Positions 1 to 10,547 of a DNA stretch of 64,000 nucleotides are shown in pieces; position 1 is the first letter of the stretch, and each line of letters begins with the position of its first letter. The position numbers were made by a program, and so were the translations under genes. The DNA is from Muscardinus avellanarius. Taxonomy: Eukaryota; Chordata; Mammalia; Rodentia; Gliridae. Below the pieces are notes generated by a model. It was not told the DNA's origin and ran no database searches. It worked only from the letters and a program-made list of their open reading frames with translations. The stretch covers positions 20,412,092 through 20,476,091 of the forward strand of contig OY726578.1 of assembly GCA_963383645.1 (NCBI GenBank), read 5' to 3'.

Positions 1-162
1 GCACTCCTTGATACAAGCCTGGTCAAAGGCTTTAGGCGTTTACTGCTGCCGGGGTGCCCTCCGTGAGAGCGGTGAACCTCCCGCCACGCATGTCCCTCGA
101 CCCTCAGCAGTGCGGGGCGGTGGGCTCTTCTGATGAGTGTGGTCTTGTTCTGTGTCCACCAG
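1..162 (+). other. HPS4: HPS4 intron, 3' part
   Basis: Intronic sequence ahead of the first exon in the window. It ends in a pyrimidine-containing tract and CCACCAG. No other feature is seen. Confidence 0.8.
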
Positions 163-235
163 GATCGTGAGCACCCAGCTGCCGCCCTCCCTCACCGCCA
201 AGGTGCTGCTTCACCAGACCGCTCCTCAGGCCCAG
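163..235 (+). CDS. HPS4: HPS4 exon (internal, first in window)
   Basis: The acceptor CCACCAG and donor CAG/GTACGG bound 73 nt. The first base finishes a codon from the previous exon; then 24 codons follow (IVSTQLPPS ... TAPQAQ), ending in phase 0. The sequence matches the conserved strand of HPS4 that follows its N-terminal domain. Confidence 0.93.
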
Positions 236-3200
236 GTACGGGAGCCCGCCCACCCCGAGCGCGTGGCGAGCCCGGCGGGCCAGCCCGGGTCTCGGCAGGA
301 CCCTTCTGTCTGCGCGGCTGGCTTCCTCAAGTGCGCAGGCGCCGCGAGGCCGGAAGGACAAGCTTCCTCCCTCGTGCCGGGCCGCGGGCAGGGATTCCAC
401 TTCTACCACCACGCCCGATGTCAGAGATGTTAGGTCTTCAGGAACACCCTTGGAAAACAGCTGCCCCTCGCGTCCTTGTGTTTGGTGTTCATTTGCTGTG
501 TTTTCAGTGAAGCAAAGGGCGCAGATGGTAACGAGGACCGGCCCGCGCACGCTGGGCCTCACCGGTGGCTGCTGCTGCCATCTGGCAGGTCACTCTAGGC
601 CTTTCTAGCTGTGTGTTATGGGGTGTGAAAGCACGGCTTCCAGAGTATCTCTGGGCTCTGCTAGCCTTAGCGAACCAGCAGGCTCTTTTTACTTTTTTAT
701 TTTTTGTGGTACTGAGGATGGAACTCAGGTGTTCTATCACTGAGGTACCCCCCCCAGCCCTATTTTTTTTAATTTTTATTAATTAATTAATTTATTTATT
801 TATTTTGTGAGTCTGAAGATGGAACCCAGTGGCATTCAACCTCCGAGCTACACCCCCTGCCCCATTTTTTATTCTTTAGTTTGAAACAGGGTCTCACTGA
901 GTTGCAGAGGGCCTAAGTAGCTGAGGCTGTCCGCGAACCGCGATCCTCCGGTCTCAGCCTCTCGAATGCTGGGATGACAAGCGTGCGCCACCACGCCCGG
1001 CTCCTATTTTATTTTCAAGTTTGAAACAGGATCTAAGTTTCTGAGGCTGGCTGAGGAGCTGGGATCCTCTTGTCTCAGCCCCACATACTGAGATTATAGC
1101 CATGTCTCATCACACCGGGCTGGCTGGCATTTAAAATGCGGTGGCCCTCGTCCAGGCTCCTCAGCTACCACGGGGCCCGCAGCACACTTGACCTCCCTGG
1201 CAAACAGCTTCGAGGTCGTCTCCTCCTCCTCGAGGTCTGTGCTTAGGGCTAAGGAAAGACTGCCGAAAAAGACTTGGATTCAGAACTCGATCCCAGCATG
1301 GCCTAGAGGAGTGAGAAGCAGGTGGGCTCTGCGCTCGTCCCCACGGGCCAGCCCCTCCGGGGAAGTGTTGCTAAGCTCTCCAGCAGCAGCGCCAGGGCCA
1401 CGGGTTTCAGAAAGCCGAAAACGGGCATCATCTTGCCCTTTACAGAGAGTACGCGCTAACCACTGGCCTAAGGCCAGGAAATGGCTCATCTACACAAAGT
1501 GTTTTAAACTTCCTAAGATCTTAGCCCACCCTCAAAAACGGCCCAAGATGTGTGAGAGACAGGCATTGCACATTACTGTTTTTAAGTAGAAAAAACCCCA
1601 AATTTTGTAGAATGTCTCAAAAATATTAAAAATCCACCGATTTAAAGGAGATAGTGCTCCGATCTGAACAGTGCCATTGGCTTGAAGATGAGCGTATGTG
1701 CGGTTTTCCTTAAGCACTCTTGCTAGAGCAAGCTTGTGTGTGGCTTAGGAACCCAAAGCACACTTTTTAATTTTTTGGTATTAGGAATTGAACCCCTAAT
1801 TCTGCCTCCGAGCTGCACCCCCAACCCTTTTTTATTTTTAAACAGGGTCTCTCTTAAGTTGCTGAGGGCCTCACGAAGTTGCTGAGGCTGGCCTCAAGCC
1901 TGCGATCCTCCTATCTCAGCCTCCCAAGGACTGGGATCACAGCGTGTCTATGAATTTTTTAAATTGCTGGAAGAGAGAGCGAGCCATTCTGCAGAAGAGC
2001 AGGGTCGCATCCCTTTGTTTGCTCGGTTTGGAGCCCCCTTATCGAGATGAAGGCGTGCCTTCTCCCTGGAGAATCCCTGACCGTGAACCAGAACACGCGA
2101 GAGGTGTGGCCCGGCGCCGTGTGTGGAGCGGGCCTCTGCAGTGAGGCCTCGGCGCTCCCATGTATTTCTCAGAATGGTCTTTATGGGACTGGGGCAGACA
2201 TGGCTGTGTTCTAGAACACAGGTTCTCAGAGGTGTAGAAGAGAATCCTGGGTATCCCTGCGCGGGAGACCGAGCAAGCCGGGGCTTGCAGCGGGCTGTGA
2301 GCCAGGCGGGTGCTGTCGGGCGCCCGCCAGTTCTTGCCTCCGGGCGGAGCGTGCGCCCGGAGCCCCTGCTCCCTCTGGCAGCTGGCGTGTGCGGGGACGA
2401 GCTCAGGCTGCGCGGCGACTCCTTGGTAGCGGGTCTAGAGGAGCTGCGGTGCCCGTGCCAACCTGGGTGCCTGCTTGTTTGTTCTCAGGGGCGAACTGCA
2501 GCAGGGGACACGCCACAGGAGACGGGTGAGTGGCCGGCACTTTGAGGATGGCACTTTGCATGCCGCTGGCCGGGCGGGCCACACGGGACCCGCTGGTCCC
2601 CGGCTCACGAGTGCCTGCGCAGCTCCGCACCGTGAAGCTGCGCCCCCACGCTCCCCAGGCCATGGTGGGCGATGCCAGGGCGACTGCGGGAAGGCTGCAG
2701 GGCGCCGGGCGCCCACAAGGGCTGGCTCCATTTGAAAGCCAGGTCGGCCCAGCGTCAGTTGGAAGCACTGTTCTCCCTCGTGTCCTTCCAAACTAAGAGC
2801 CGCTGCCCTTCCTCCCGCTGGGTGTGCCTGGCTCCGGGGCTGGGAGCAGTGCTGACTGGCCGGCCCTTTCCTTGCTGGTCTCGGGGAGCGGGCAGCATTC
2901 CGCAGCCTCCTGTGGCTGTGCAGGGCCTTCCTGGGCGGCGCCGACACGTGTCTGGGTGCGGCACCCCGAGCATTCTGCCCTTCTGCCCTTCTTGCCCAGG
3001 GAGAGCCCACCCATGTCGCTTTGCAATTGCAGGAGGGGCGCACCCCCCGGGTGTCCTGATCACCCCTGTCTTCCTGACCGAAGAGGAAGCCCTGAGTCTC
3101 CGGGAGTTCCCCGCAGAGCCCGTGACCAGGTGGGGCAGGGAACTGGGGGCTTCCCACCCCCTCACCTGCTCCCTGCGCTCGTGCAGGGCAGCCTCTGGGA

Positions 3201-6200
3201 CGCGGGGCGCTGAACGCGAGGGTGCAGGGCAGCGTGACTGGCCTCGCTGTGGGTGGGGCTCGCTGGGCCCCCTCGCGCAGGCAGGGCTCCGGGTGCCAGG
3301 GGCCGGGCGTTGCCTCTGTGCGCTGTGCTGGCCTGGGTGCGCTTAGCTCCATGCCTCCAGCGCCCGTGAGCAGGACGGTGTCTCAGGGCCCGCCCTTCAT
3401 CCTCCCCGCGGCCGCCTGCCTGACCCTCCTCACATCTGCCTTGCTTACCAGCCCCCCCGCATCTGCAGCTGGACACCAGGACAGCTCAGCCGAGCCCCCG
3501 ACTAGGCGACAGAGCCCGTCTTCCCCGAAGGCTAGTGCCCCCGGGCATGTGGTGCCCTCGGCCTGGACCCTGGACACCTGCCTGCAGCCTGCGCCCCGCA
3601 GCACGGCGTGGCCACACAGCAAGGGGGAAAATGGATGTCTGCCTGGCTGCGAGCAGGAGCGGGAGCTGGCCGTGCCTGCTGCCCACGCGCCAGAAGCTCC
3701 GGAAGCGGGTGCAGCCTCCGGGCTCCTTGCCTCCTCCCGAGGGGAGTCCACCAGCAGTGCCTGCAGAGTGGGACTCACGCCACCCACAGACCTGACCATT
3801 GGCAGCCGCCTCCCCCCTGCCCAGAACGGGGCGCTAGAACAGCCTGCAGGCCCCCCTGGCCCTGGACACTCAGCCTGCGCTCCTGCAGCAAGCCCTCTCC
3901 AGAGGAGGACCGGCAGGCTACAGGGGCCACGTGGCGCAGGTGGGCCCCCCAGGGACCAACAGGCTCCTGGTCTGGGGTGTGGTTCAGACTCTGCGGACTC
4001 TGAAGGCGGCGGGCCCTCCACGTCGGCCCCCGGAGACCCCCACGGGAGGCTCGTGCAGATGAGCCTCTACACGCACAGCGTAAAGGGGCTGGTGCTGTCC
4101 TTGCTGGCCGAGGAGCCGCTGCTGGGGGACAGCACAGCCATCCAGGAGGTGGTGAGTGTCCCTGGCCCCCTCGCCACCTAGAAGTGTGGGGAGCCAGCTA
4201 GCCTTGGCCCAGAGCCGGCCGGCGGTGCCCACCCGTGGGCCCTCCCGGGGCGGGTGAGCCATGTGCAGGCTGGCCCTGGCTCCTCGTGGGGGCCATGCGG
4301 CCTTGCTCGCAAGCTCTTGCCTGGGTGGCGTGGGGCGGCGCGGCAGAGCTCGGGTCCACTGCCTCCATGCCGCCGGCTCTGCCCCTCACTCCCTGCCATG
4401 GCTGGACAGCCCCGGGTTCCCTGTCAGCTGCAATCTGCACAGTGAGAACGCTCCAGAAACCCTGCGTCTCTCCTATCCCAGATTGTGCCCAGTGCCCCGA
4501 CGCTCTCCCAGAAGGCCTGGGAAGTGGAGTCCTGGCCAGCTCCGGAGGGTCCTCGGACGCTGCCAGCTCCTTCCCCGCACAGAGCGCGGAGCAGGCTGAC
4601 CTCAGGGCCGGCTGAGCGGATTCAGTTGCTATAGCAACAGCCTCGCTAGTCATCAGGGAGAGTGGTAGGAGGAACCGCAGGTTGGAACCGCTGCAGGGCA
4701 CGTGCTGTCCTGGGCTTTGCCTCGCTTTTTTATTCTAAAGTCTGTATTATTCTAAGCCGCTCTTATTAGCATAAGGGCCACAGGCCCTGCATAGATGAGC
4801 AGCGGGTCACCTTGGCAGTGGGCGCAGAGAAGGTGGCTGCTGAGCGGCCCTCCCTGCCTTACCCGTCTCCCTTCCTGGACCTGAGCACCAGGCTGTGGCT
4901 CCCCGTGTCCTCGCTGTCCCCACAGCTGAAGCGAGTCCCCGCCTCCTTCCTGTGGCGGCGCAGGGCCACAGTACGCTTCTCCGCACCTCGTCCCTGTGCC
5001 CTGGTCTCCACAGCCCATCTGCACAGTGCCCAGCCTTAGCACTATTTGGAAGGCCTGGGCTTGGGTTGCAGTTGAATGGATATAGTTCCTCTTTTTACCT
5101 TCTCCCCCCACCCACCCCCGAAAAATAGCGCAGGCCACTCTGCAAGGAGATGCGTTCTGCATTAAGTGCTGCGTCTGCCGAGTGCTGCTGGACAGCTGGT
5201 GTTTGAGCCCAGCCTGGGGGAGCCTGGGAGGTGGGCAGCACAGCCCCAGCTCACCTGGGGGTAGACCTCACCAAGGCGGCCCAGAGGGCCCCTGCGCCCC
5301 CGCCCTCACGGACCGCCCCTCGTGCCTCGCTCTGATGGCAGGAGGAGGGTAGCAAACGCCCTGCCCTGGCGACTTACTGTGTACAGGCCAAGTGTCTTGG
5401 TTCCTCAAGGCCCACCCATGTTGCCATGACAACAGCCTCCCTGAGCCTGCATCTGAAGGAGCGTTTGATGCTGACCAGGCCCCAGGAAACTGTAATTTCA
5501 TGAAGAAGGAAAGCTAGTCTTTTCTAAAACGAGGGAGGGCCGACTCACTTTGGTGGCCTGTTGGTTTGAGGGTGGGTTTGCTAATCTGACACCAAGTCAG
5601 ATTTGCCACTGGGGGGCCTTTGCCCCCCATCCCTGGCCTGCTTGGAGAAGGCGTGGTCTGTTTCCCTGCAGCCCCACTGCTGTGCCCGCGATGGGCCGCC
5701 AGGACACGGCACGCCCGGCCCTTGTCAGGCTCCTTGCCTATGTCTCGGGCACTGAGGTACCCCGTGCCATCTTGCCAGCTTGGCTTTTGGTGCCTGAACT
5801 CCAGCCTCTCTGGGCGTGTGTGGTGGTGGGGAAGCAGTGGAGGCTCCCAGAACTTGGGGTTGGGCGGGCCCCACAGAGAAGGCCACCAGCCGCCAGCAGG
5901 GGGCAGCGCGGAGCCTCCGCTGCTGCAGCTTCCTGCTCAGGCTGGGAGAACCCCGCTGACCTTCAGTGCAGCGACCAGGACCAGGTCCTTGCTCATGGAG
6001 CCTGGCGCCTCTAGGGTCAGCTGTCTGTGCCACGTGAGCCTGGGTGGAGAGCGCTCCAGCCAGGGCCGGGCCTGCCCGGGTGCAGGGGTGGCAGAGGGCC
6101 CCGCACTGTGTCCAGGGGCTGTTGGGCCTCTGACGCCCAGAACCAGAAAGCACACGCTTGTAGTTCTTCAGAGCTGCTCAGGTCAGGTCCTCTGGCTTCC

Positions 6201-6252
6201 CCAGCTGTGTAGATCTCAGGGGCAGGAGGCACAGGGCAGTTTGCCGACCATT

Positions 6253-6312
<60 letters not shown>

Positions 6313-9300
6313 CGCGCGCGCGCGTGCGCACTTGGTTTTCAGTAAAGACAAACCACACGTCATCTGACATACATCATGTGATTAGCTGTGTGTGGCTAAG
6401 TGGCTTTATCTTGAGTGGAGCCATGGAGGTTTTGCTTGTGGGGAGCCAGGTTTCAGCGGGCCTCGATGTCTTCCCACTGGCCCTTCCTGTGGGCACCTGC
6501 TCGAGGTAGGGGGTCTGGCCGGTAGCACATTCCCCAAGTCCAGGAACTTTTGGCAAGGCTGTGGTTTTTGTTTTTGTTGTCCTAGGGATGTAACCCAGAA
6601 GTATCTACCTCTGATTATACCCGCAGCCCTGTTATTTTTCTTTTTGAAACGGTCTCACTAGGTTGATAAGTGTCACTACTTGCTGAGGCTGCTCTTGACC
6701 CTGCGATCCTCCTGGCTCAGCTCCCAAGCACTGGGGGTGCGGGCGTGCGCCCCCATGCCCGGCGGCGGCGGCAGCTGCATCCTTAATGAACCGGGGCGTT
6801 CTACCTCCAAGTTACACTCTAGGCCCTGCTTCATTTTTGTTTAGTTGGAACAGGATCTCTCTACTTACTTGAGTCTTGCTAAGATGATGAGGCTGGCCTT
6901 GAGCCTGTGATCCTCCCGTCCCTGCCTCCCAGGCACCGGGATCACAGGCGCACACCACGCCCGGCTTTGAAGCTGTGCTTTGGCCCACACGAGTGCTGTG
7001 CCGCCCGTGCATGGGCTCCCGGGCTCCTGCACACGCCCCTCCAGCAGGAGGCACACTACCATCAGGTACACTCGGTGTGGGCGAGGGTGTCCCACACATC
7101 CCAGCAGGAGACCGCCTGGTAACTGCACCCCTCCAAGCCTCGGCTCCACCCGCAGGTCTGGGTGTCCCCTGGACACCGCTGGAGAGCCGACTGTGTGGGG
7201 CGTGGGATACAGGCACGCATGACACAGCCTTCTGCTCAAGCGGGTGGGCCGGAAACGGGGTTTCCACGATGTTTGGGTAGGAAAACCGAACCCGGAGCGC
7301 ACCTCCAGAGTCGCTGATAGTTACAGAAAAACTGTCCACAGGCCAGCTCTGTGCGCTGAGGCTGGCCGCTGCTTGCTCTGTGACTGGGACACTGCCCTGG
7401 CTCCACAGGGCACTTGAGAGCTGGAAGGGCCGCCCACGGCCGTTCACGCGGCCCATCTGCAGTCGTGTGGTCCTGCGCTGCTGGCCAAGAGACGAGCACA
7501 GGCATCTCAGGCTGGAGCAGGCCGCGTCCGTGTCCTTCCCCGGGAGCCCATCAGGACGTGACCGGTGCGGTCAGAGTGCCACACAGCCCTTGGGCGTGAA
7601 TTCCTAGAGTGTCCAAGGACCGGAAAGGAGCCCCTGCTGCTGCGGTGGGCTACAAGTCCAGCAGCCAGGACGATTCAGCGGTCGATCGCATTTCTATTAA
7701 GAATTAGACTCAGGGATATAGTTGGGGTTTTTCAACTGTATTTACACACTGTCTCCTGGGGTTTTAAGAACCCAGGGGCCGGGGCCTCACCTGATGGTCT
7801 TCTTATGCGAACTCTTCCTCTGACCATTTCACCCATTCCTTGGTCCGTCTGGGGTCAGCACCGTCTTAATGCCGATGCCCAGCTAAGTCATGCCGTCACG
7901 GCGGTGGGGAGGACTTCTCCAGCCTGGCCTGGTCAGGGGCCATGGTGCAGAGACTGTTGGGATCGTGGGCAATTTGCTTCCTTTTTTTTTCTTTTTATAT
8001 TTACTTTTCTGCTCATCAGTTTTTCTGTTTTTTTTTTTAAATAATATAGTCCTTAGTTTAAAAACATGAGCACATAATAATGAAAATACTTCTTTAAAAA
8101 CAGTGGTCAGGGCCCCTTCTAAATCAGACCTCCACTAGATAGACCTTGGCGTGTGCGCGGGGGCCTGAGGATGAAGCCCAGGGGCATGCTACCTCTGAGC
8201 TGCACTCCCAGCCTGATTTTATTTCTTACTTTGAAGTAGGGTCACTAATGCCCAGGGCCTTGCTAACTCACTGAGGCTGCCTCCAACCTGCCATCCTCCT
8301 GTCTCTGCCTCCCGAGCACTGGAATTACAGGCGTGCACCACCGCGCCCAGCTTGGTCAAGCAGAGGCCCTGGAGGGCCCGCCAAGGCCAGTCCTCCTGCC
8401 CTGACCTCTTTCTTCCCTGTGCCCTGCAGTACCACAGCGGCCTGGCGGCCCTGAATGGGCTGGAGGTCCACCTGAAGGAGACGCTGCCCAGAGCCGAGCC
8501 TGGCCCTGCAAGCAGCACCTACAACTTCACGCATTACGACCGCGTTCAGAGCGTGCTCACGGGTAAGTGGCGCACTCCGGGCGGTGGGCGGCCACCAAGC
8601 GTCAGACTCGTGGAAACACTTTGATCACGTGTCTTGGTGCGTCTGCGTTGTCCTGAGAGAAGCCCCAGGTGTTCAGACACCCCAGAGTTGTGAGGGTGGC
8701 AGCTGGCGCCTCACACCCCACCCATGGCCTTGAGCCGCCTCCATCCCGTGTCCAGCCTGGGCTCAGGGAGGTGGGAGGAGGGTCTGCTACTCACCACCTT
8801 TGTCCCCTTCTGGAAGCGAACCTGCCAGCCGCCACCACCCCGCAGGACCGCCGCTTCCTCCAGGCCATCAGCCTGATGCATTCTGACTTTGCCCGGCTGC
8901 CCTCGCTGTACGAGGTGACCGTCAGGTGAGTCCATCCCTGGCCACTCAAGAGCCTCCCTCTGCCCGTGGCGCCGTTGCCATCACTCCTTGGGTAGCCAGC
9001 CATGCCAGGCCGCTCGGGCCCTCCCTGCTTGGACACAGCACGGCAGTGAGGACGGCCAGCCCCTGTCGGCGTGTCCTGAGCCTGCAGCCTCCCCGCTGTA
9101 GTGATAAAACCCATGGAGCAAGACGCTTTCTTCCAGCGTGGTCACACACCCAGGAAGAGCCGCAGTCCTCGGTCTGCTGCGCTGGCCCAGCCATGGCTGG
9201 CTTCTGGTGTCTGCGCGCGCTCTCACTGGCTCCTGCTCTTCCTCCTGGGCCCGAGGGTCTACTGACCGGCCCCTGCCCGACCTGACTCCCCGCAGCACAG

Positions 9301-10152
9301 CCTCCCCAACCCCTGCTGGAGGGTCTCCTGACCCCCCCTGCGCAGCCTCCCCAACCCCTGTCAGAGGGCAGGAGGGTGTACTGACCCCCCCAGACGCCCC
9401 CACCTTCTGCGCTTGTGGCGAGCCCGCCCGCTGAGCCCCCAGGCCTGTGGAGAGCCTGCCTAGAGGACAAGGGCTTCCTGCCCTCCTGTCATGGGAGGGA
9501 GCCCCGAGCACGGGGCCTGCGGGGCCCTGACTCGACCCCACATTGCTAGGTTTGGGGAAACAGGCCCAGTGGGGAGGCGGACTGTGGAGGTGGCCACAGG
9601 GGTGCCCCTCTGCCGTGTCCACCTGGCTCTCTCCGGGCCCGCTGCTGCCCTCACACCTGTCACCGAGCCCTCTCCAACTGCCCTCTGTCTCAGGGAGTGG
9701 GATGGACCCTTCCTCAGATGCTGGCCGGCACTGCGCCGCACCCCCAAGAGGCAGGACGGGCCCTTCCTGTGGCCCAGCCCTGTGTGTGTGTGTGTGTGTG
9801 TGGGGGGGGGGAATCCAGAGGGGCAGAGGGCACAGGGCTGCAGAGACGTGTGGGACAGCCCTGGCTACGGCCGCTGTACATCCGCATGGTGCTGCCTGGC
9901 TGCAGGCTGCAGACGGGCCTCACTGTGGCGTGAGGGTGCGGTGCACCGCCACCCCAGACAGTGGTCCTCTTCCTCACCAGGAACGCTTCAATGGCTGTGT
10001 ACGCCTGCAGCAGCCCTGCCCAGGAGACCTACTTCCAGCAGCTAGTGCCAGTGGCCCACGGCTCCGGCTTCCCCAACCCGCAGGATGGCGCCTTCAGCCT
10101 CGCAGGCAAAGCCAGGCAGAAGCTGCTGAAACACGGCGTGAACCTGCTCTGA
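163..10152 (+). CDS. HPS4: HPS4, 3' seven coding exons (partial gene, spliced)
   Basis: Spliced coding region join(163..235, 2489..2525, 3033..3129, 3452..4151, 8430..8562, 8817..8925, 9981..10152), 1321 nt. It gives 439 residues after one leading base that completes a codon from an exon outside the window. HPS4 pairs with HPS1 to form BLOC-3, the exchange factor for RAB32 and RAB38 in the biogenesis of melanosomes, platelet dense granules and other lysosome-related organelles (established knowledge). Recognised from conserved blocks: [16 protein letters not shown] at the first exon, [22 protein letters not shown] at the end of the large exon, HLKETLPR and [16 protein letters not shown], and the C-terminus [12 protein letters not shown]...LLKHGVNLL. 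Every junction has AG/GT sites and the reading phase is kept across all six introns. The middle of the largest exon is poorly conserved and appears shorter than in human. The N-terminal longin-like part lies upstream. No frameshift or stop was seen. Confidence 0.95.
696..1127 (-). mobile_element. Two nested SINEs
   Basis: An outer minus SINE has its right half at 696-770 and its left half at 1004-1127. It is split by a younger type C-like SINE at 806-1003 ending GCGTGCGCCACCACGCCCGG. The TTAATTAATTTATTT run at the junction is the tail of the inner copy. Confidence 0.8.
1769..1948 (-). mobile_element. B1-ID dimer SINE, diverged
   Basis: Starts TTTTGGTATTAGGAATTGAA and ends with a damaged B1 head near GGGATCACAGCGTG. 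Confidence 0.8.
2489..2525 (+). CDS. HPS4: HPS4 exon, 37-nt microexon
   Basis: TTGTTCTCAG precedes and GGTGAG follows a 37-nt exon coding for [12 protein letters not shown] plus one base. It was placed because the previous exon ends in phase 0 while the next acceptor needs one leading base, and because the peptide resembles the TGEDAPQEHG region of the human protein. It is too short to stand out as an ORF, so homology plus phase are the evidence. Confidence 0.82.
2526..3032 (+). other. HPS4: HPS4 intron, short and GC-rich
   Basis: GTGAGT-type donor to TTGCAG acceptor, 507 bases. There is no repeat and no alternative exon that I can support. Confidence 0.8.
3033..3129 (+). CDS. HPS4: HPS4 exon
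   Basis: The exon runs from the acceptor after TTGCAATTGCAG to a CCAG/GTGGGG donor. It reads [33 protein letters not shown], agreeing with the human block around [22 protein letters not shown]. It enters needing two bases and leaves two bases of a codon that the next exon completes as Ser. Confidence 0.92.
3130..3451 (+). other. HPS4: HPS4 intron, short
   Basis: GTGGGG donor to TTACCAG acceptor, 322 bases, GC-rich. Long overlapping ORFs cross it, but phase and homology place it outside the coding sequence. Confidence 0.8.
3452..4151 (+). CDS. HPS4: HPS4 large central exon
   Basis: This 700-nt exon encodes the low-complexity, Pro/Ser/Gly-rich middle of HPS4, which is poorly conserved between mammals. 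It then reaches the conserved segment [20 protein letters not shown]. The acceptor is TTGCTTACCAG; the donor is GAGGTG/GTGAGT. GC content is high, so many spurious ORFs overlap it on both strands. The Glu-rich stretch familiar from the human exon is largely missing here, which makes this protein shorter in the disordered region. Confidence 0.93.
6254..6330 (+). repeat. (TG)n continued as (CG)n
   Basis: About 29 TG units pass into CTCGCGCGCGCGCGTGCGCA with almost no break in purine-pyrimidine alternation. Confidence 0.97.
6566..6762 (-). mobile_element. SINE, old copy
   Basis: Both halves are present, with several indels; the B1 head reads GGGCGTGCGCCCCCATGCCCGG. Confidence 0.75.
6786..6966 (-). 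mobile_element. SINE, old copy
   Basis: Adjacent to the previous one in the same orientation; the right half lacks its outer end. Confidence 0.75.
8152..8352 (-). mobile_element. SINE 80 bases before an HPS4 exon
   Basis: The B1 head (GCGTGCACCACCGCGCCCAGC) ends about 77 bases upstream of the exon at 8430, so it sits next to the acceptor region. Confidence 0.8.
8430..8562 (+). CDS. HPS4: HPS4 exon
   Basis: TTCCCTGTGCCCTGCAG precedes it and GG/GTAAGT follows. It encodes [21 protein letters not shown] ... [14 protein letters not shown] and ends with one base. This is one of the best conserved parts of the protein, C-terminal to the variable region. Confidence 0.96.
8817..8925 (+). CDS. HPS4: HPS4 exon
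   Basis: It begins after TCTGGAAG and ends GTCAG/GTGAGT. It encodes [37 protein letters not shown], joining in phase with both neighbours. It is highly similar to the human segment. Confidence 0.95.
9293..9400 (+). repeat. Imperfect tandem duplication, about 50-60 bp unit
   Basis: The phrase CGCAGC..CCTCCCCAACCCCTG, followed by GAGGG and then CTGACCCCCC, occurs twice in succession with small differences. It is intronic and C-rich. Confidence 0.6.
9780..9811 (+). repeat. (TG)n followed by poly-G
   Basis: About ten TG units run straight into about ten G residues inside the last HPS4 intron. Confidence 0.9.
9981..10152 (+). CDS. HPS4: HPS4 terminal coding exon
   Basis: It starts after CTTCCTCACCAG and encodes the C-terminus ([34 protein letters not shown]), ending at TGA 10150-10152. 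The last residues are identical to the human C-terminus, which supports an intact stop. Confidence 0.96.
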
Positions 10153-10164
10153 GCTGTGCAAGGT

Positions 10165-10304
10165 GCGGCCCCAGAGCCCTGCCCGCGGCCGCCACAGACC
10201 CGCGGCCCCAGAGCCCTGCCCGCGGCCGACACAGACCCGCGGCCCCAGAGCCCTGCCCGCGGCCGCCACAGACCCGCGGCCCCGGGAGCCGTGCCCGCGG
10301 CCCA
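10165..10304 (+). repeat. 37-bp CpG-rich minisatellite just after the HPS4 stop
   Basis: Three nearly identical 37-bp units start at 10165, 10202 and 10239. A degenerate partial fourth starts at 10276. Each unit contains CCAGAGCCCTGCCCGCGG and then CCACAGACCCGCGG; unit 2 has a single GCC-to-GAC change. The array begins 12 bases after the end of the stop codon. Confidence 0.95.
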
Positions 10305-10339
10305 CTGGGAGACGCGGCCCAGGCAGCCCTGCCTGCCTG

Positions 10340-10547
10340 TTTTCGTGGTACTGGAGTTTGACCCAGGGACATTTTAAGTCTGAGCTACACTCCAGCCCTT
10401 TTTTTACAAACTTTCAAATTTTCAAACAGGGCCTCATTAGGTTGCCGAAGGTCCTTCTAAGTGGCTGAGGCTGGCTTTGAACCCGCGATCCTCCTGCCTC
10501 AGCCTGCCACCTACTGGGATCACAGGTGTGCCCACCACGCCCTGCCA
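10340..10547 (-). mobile_element. SINE in the HPS4 3' UTR
   Basis: Full dimer on the minus strand, beginning TTTTCGTGGTACTGGAG. It is antisense within the presumed HPS4 transcript. Confidence 0.85.

Larger units (their letters stand above)
236..2488 (+). other. HPS4: HPS4 intron
   Basis: GTACGG donor to TTCTCAG acceptor, 2253 bases. It holds three minus-strand SINEs and otherwise GC-rich sequence in which I recognise nothing. Confidence 0.85.
4152..8429 (+). other. HPS4: HPS4 intron, longest in window
   Basis: 4278 bases holding three minus-strand SINEs and a long TG/CG alternating tract. 4152-6250 and 6967-8150 show no repeat that I can name and no conserved exon. Confidence 0.8.
8926..9980 (+). 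other. HPS4: HPS4 last intron
   Basis: GTGAGT to CACCAG, 1055 bases. It contains an imperfect tandem duplication near 9293-9400 and a TG-plus-G run at 9780. No exon is recognised. Confidence 0.8.

Noticed and set aside
2435..3352. 305-codon minus-strand ORF opposite HPS4 exons
   Set aside because: A shadow of GC-rich coding and intron sequence; the plus strand carries verified HPS4 exons with splice sites.
5620..6345. 241-codon ORF ending in a Val-Cys repeat
   Set aside because: The end is translation of the TG microsatellite; it lies within an HPS4 intron.
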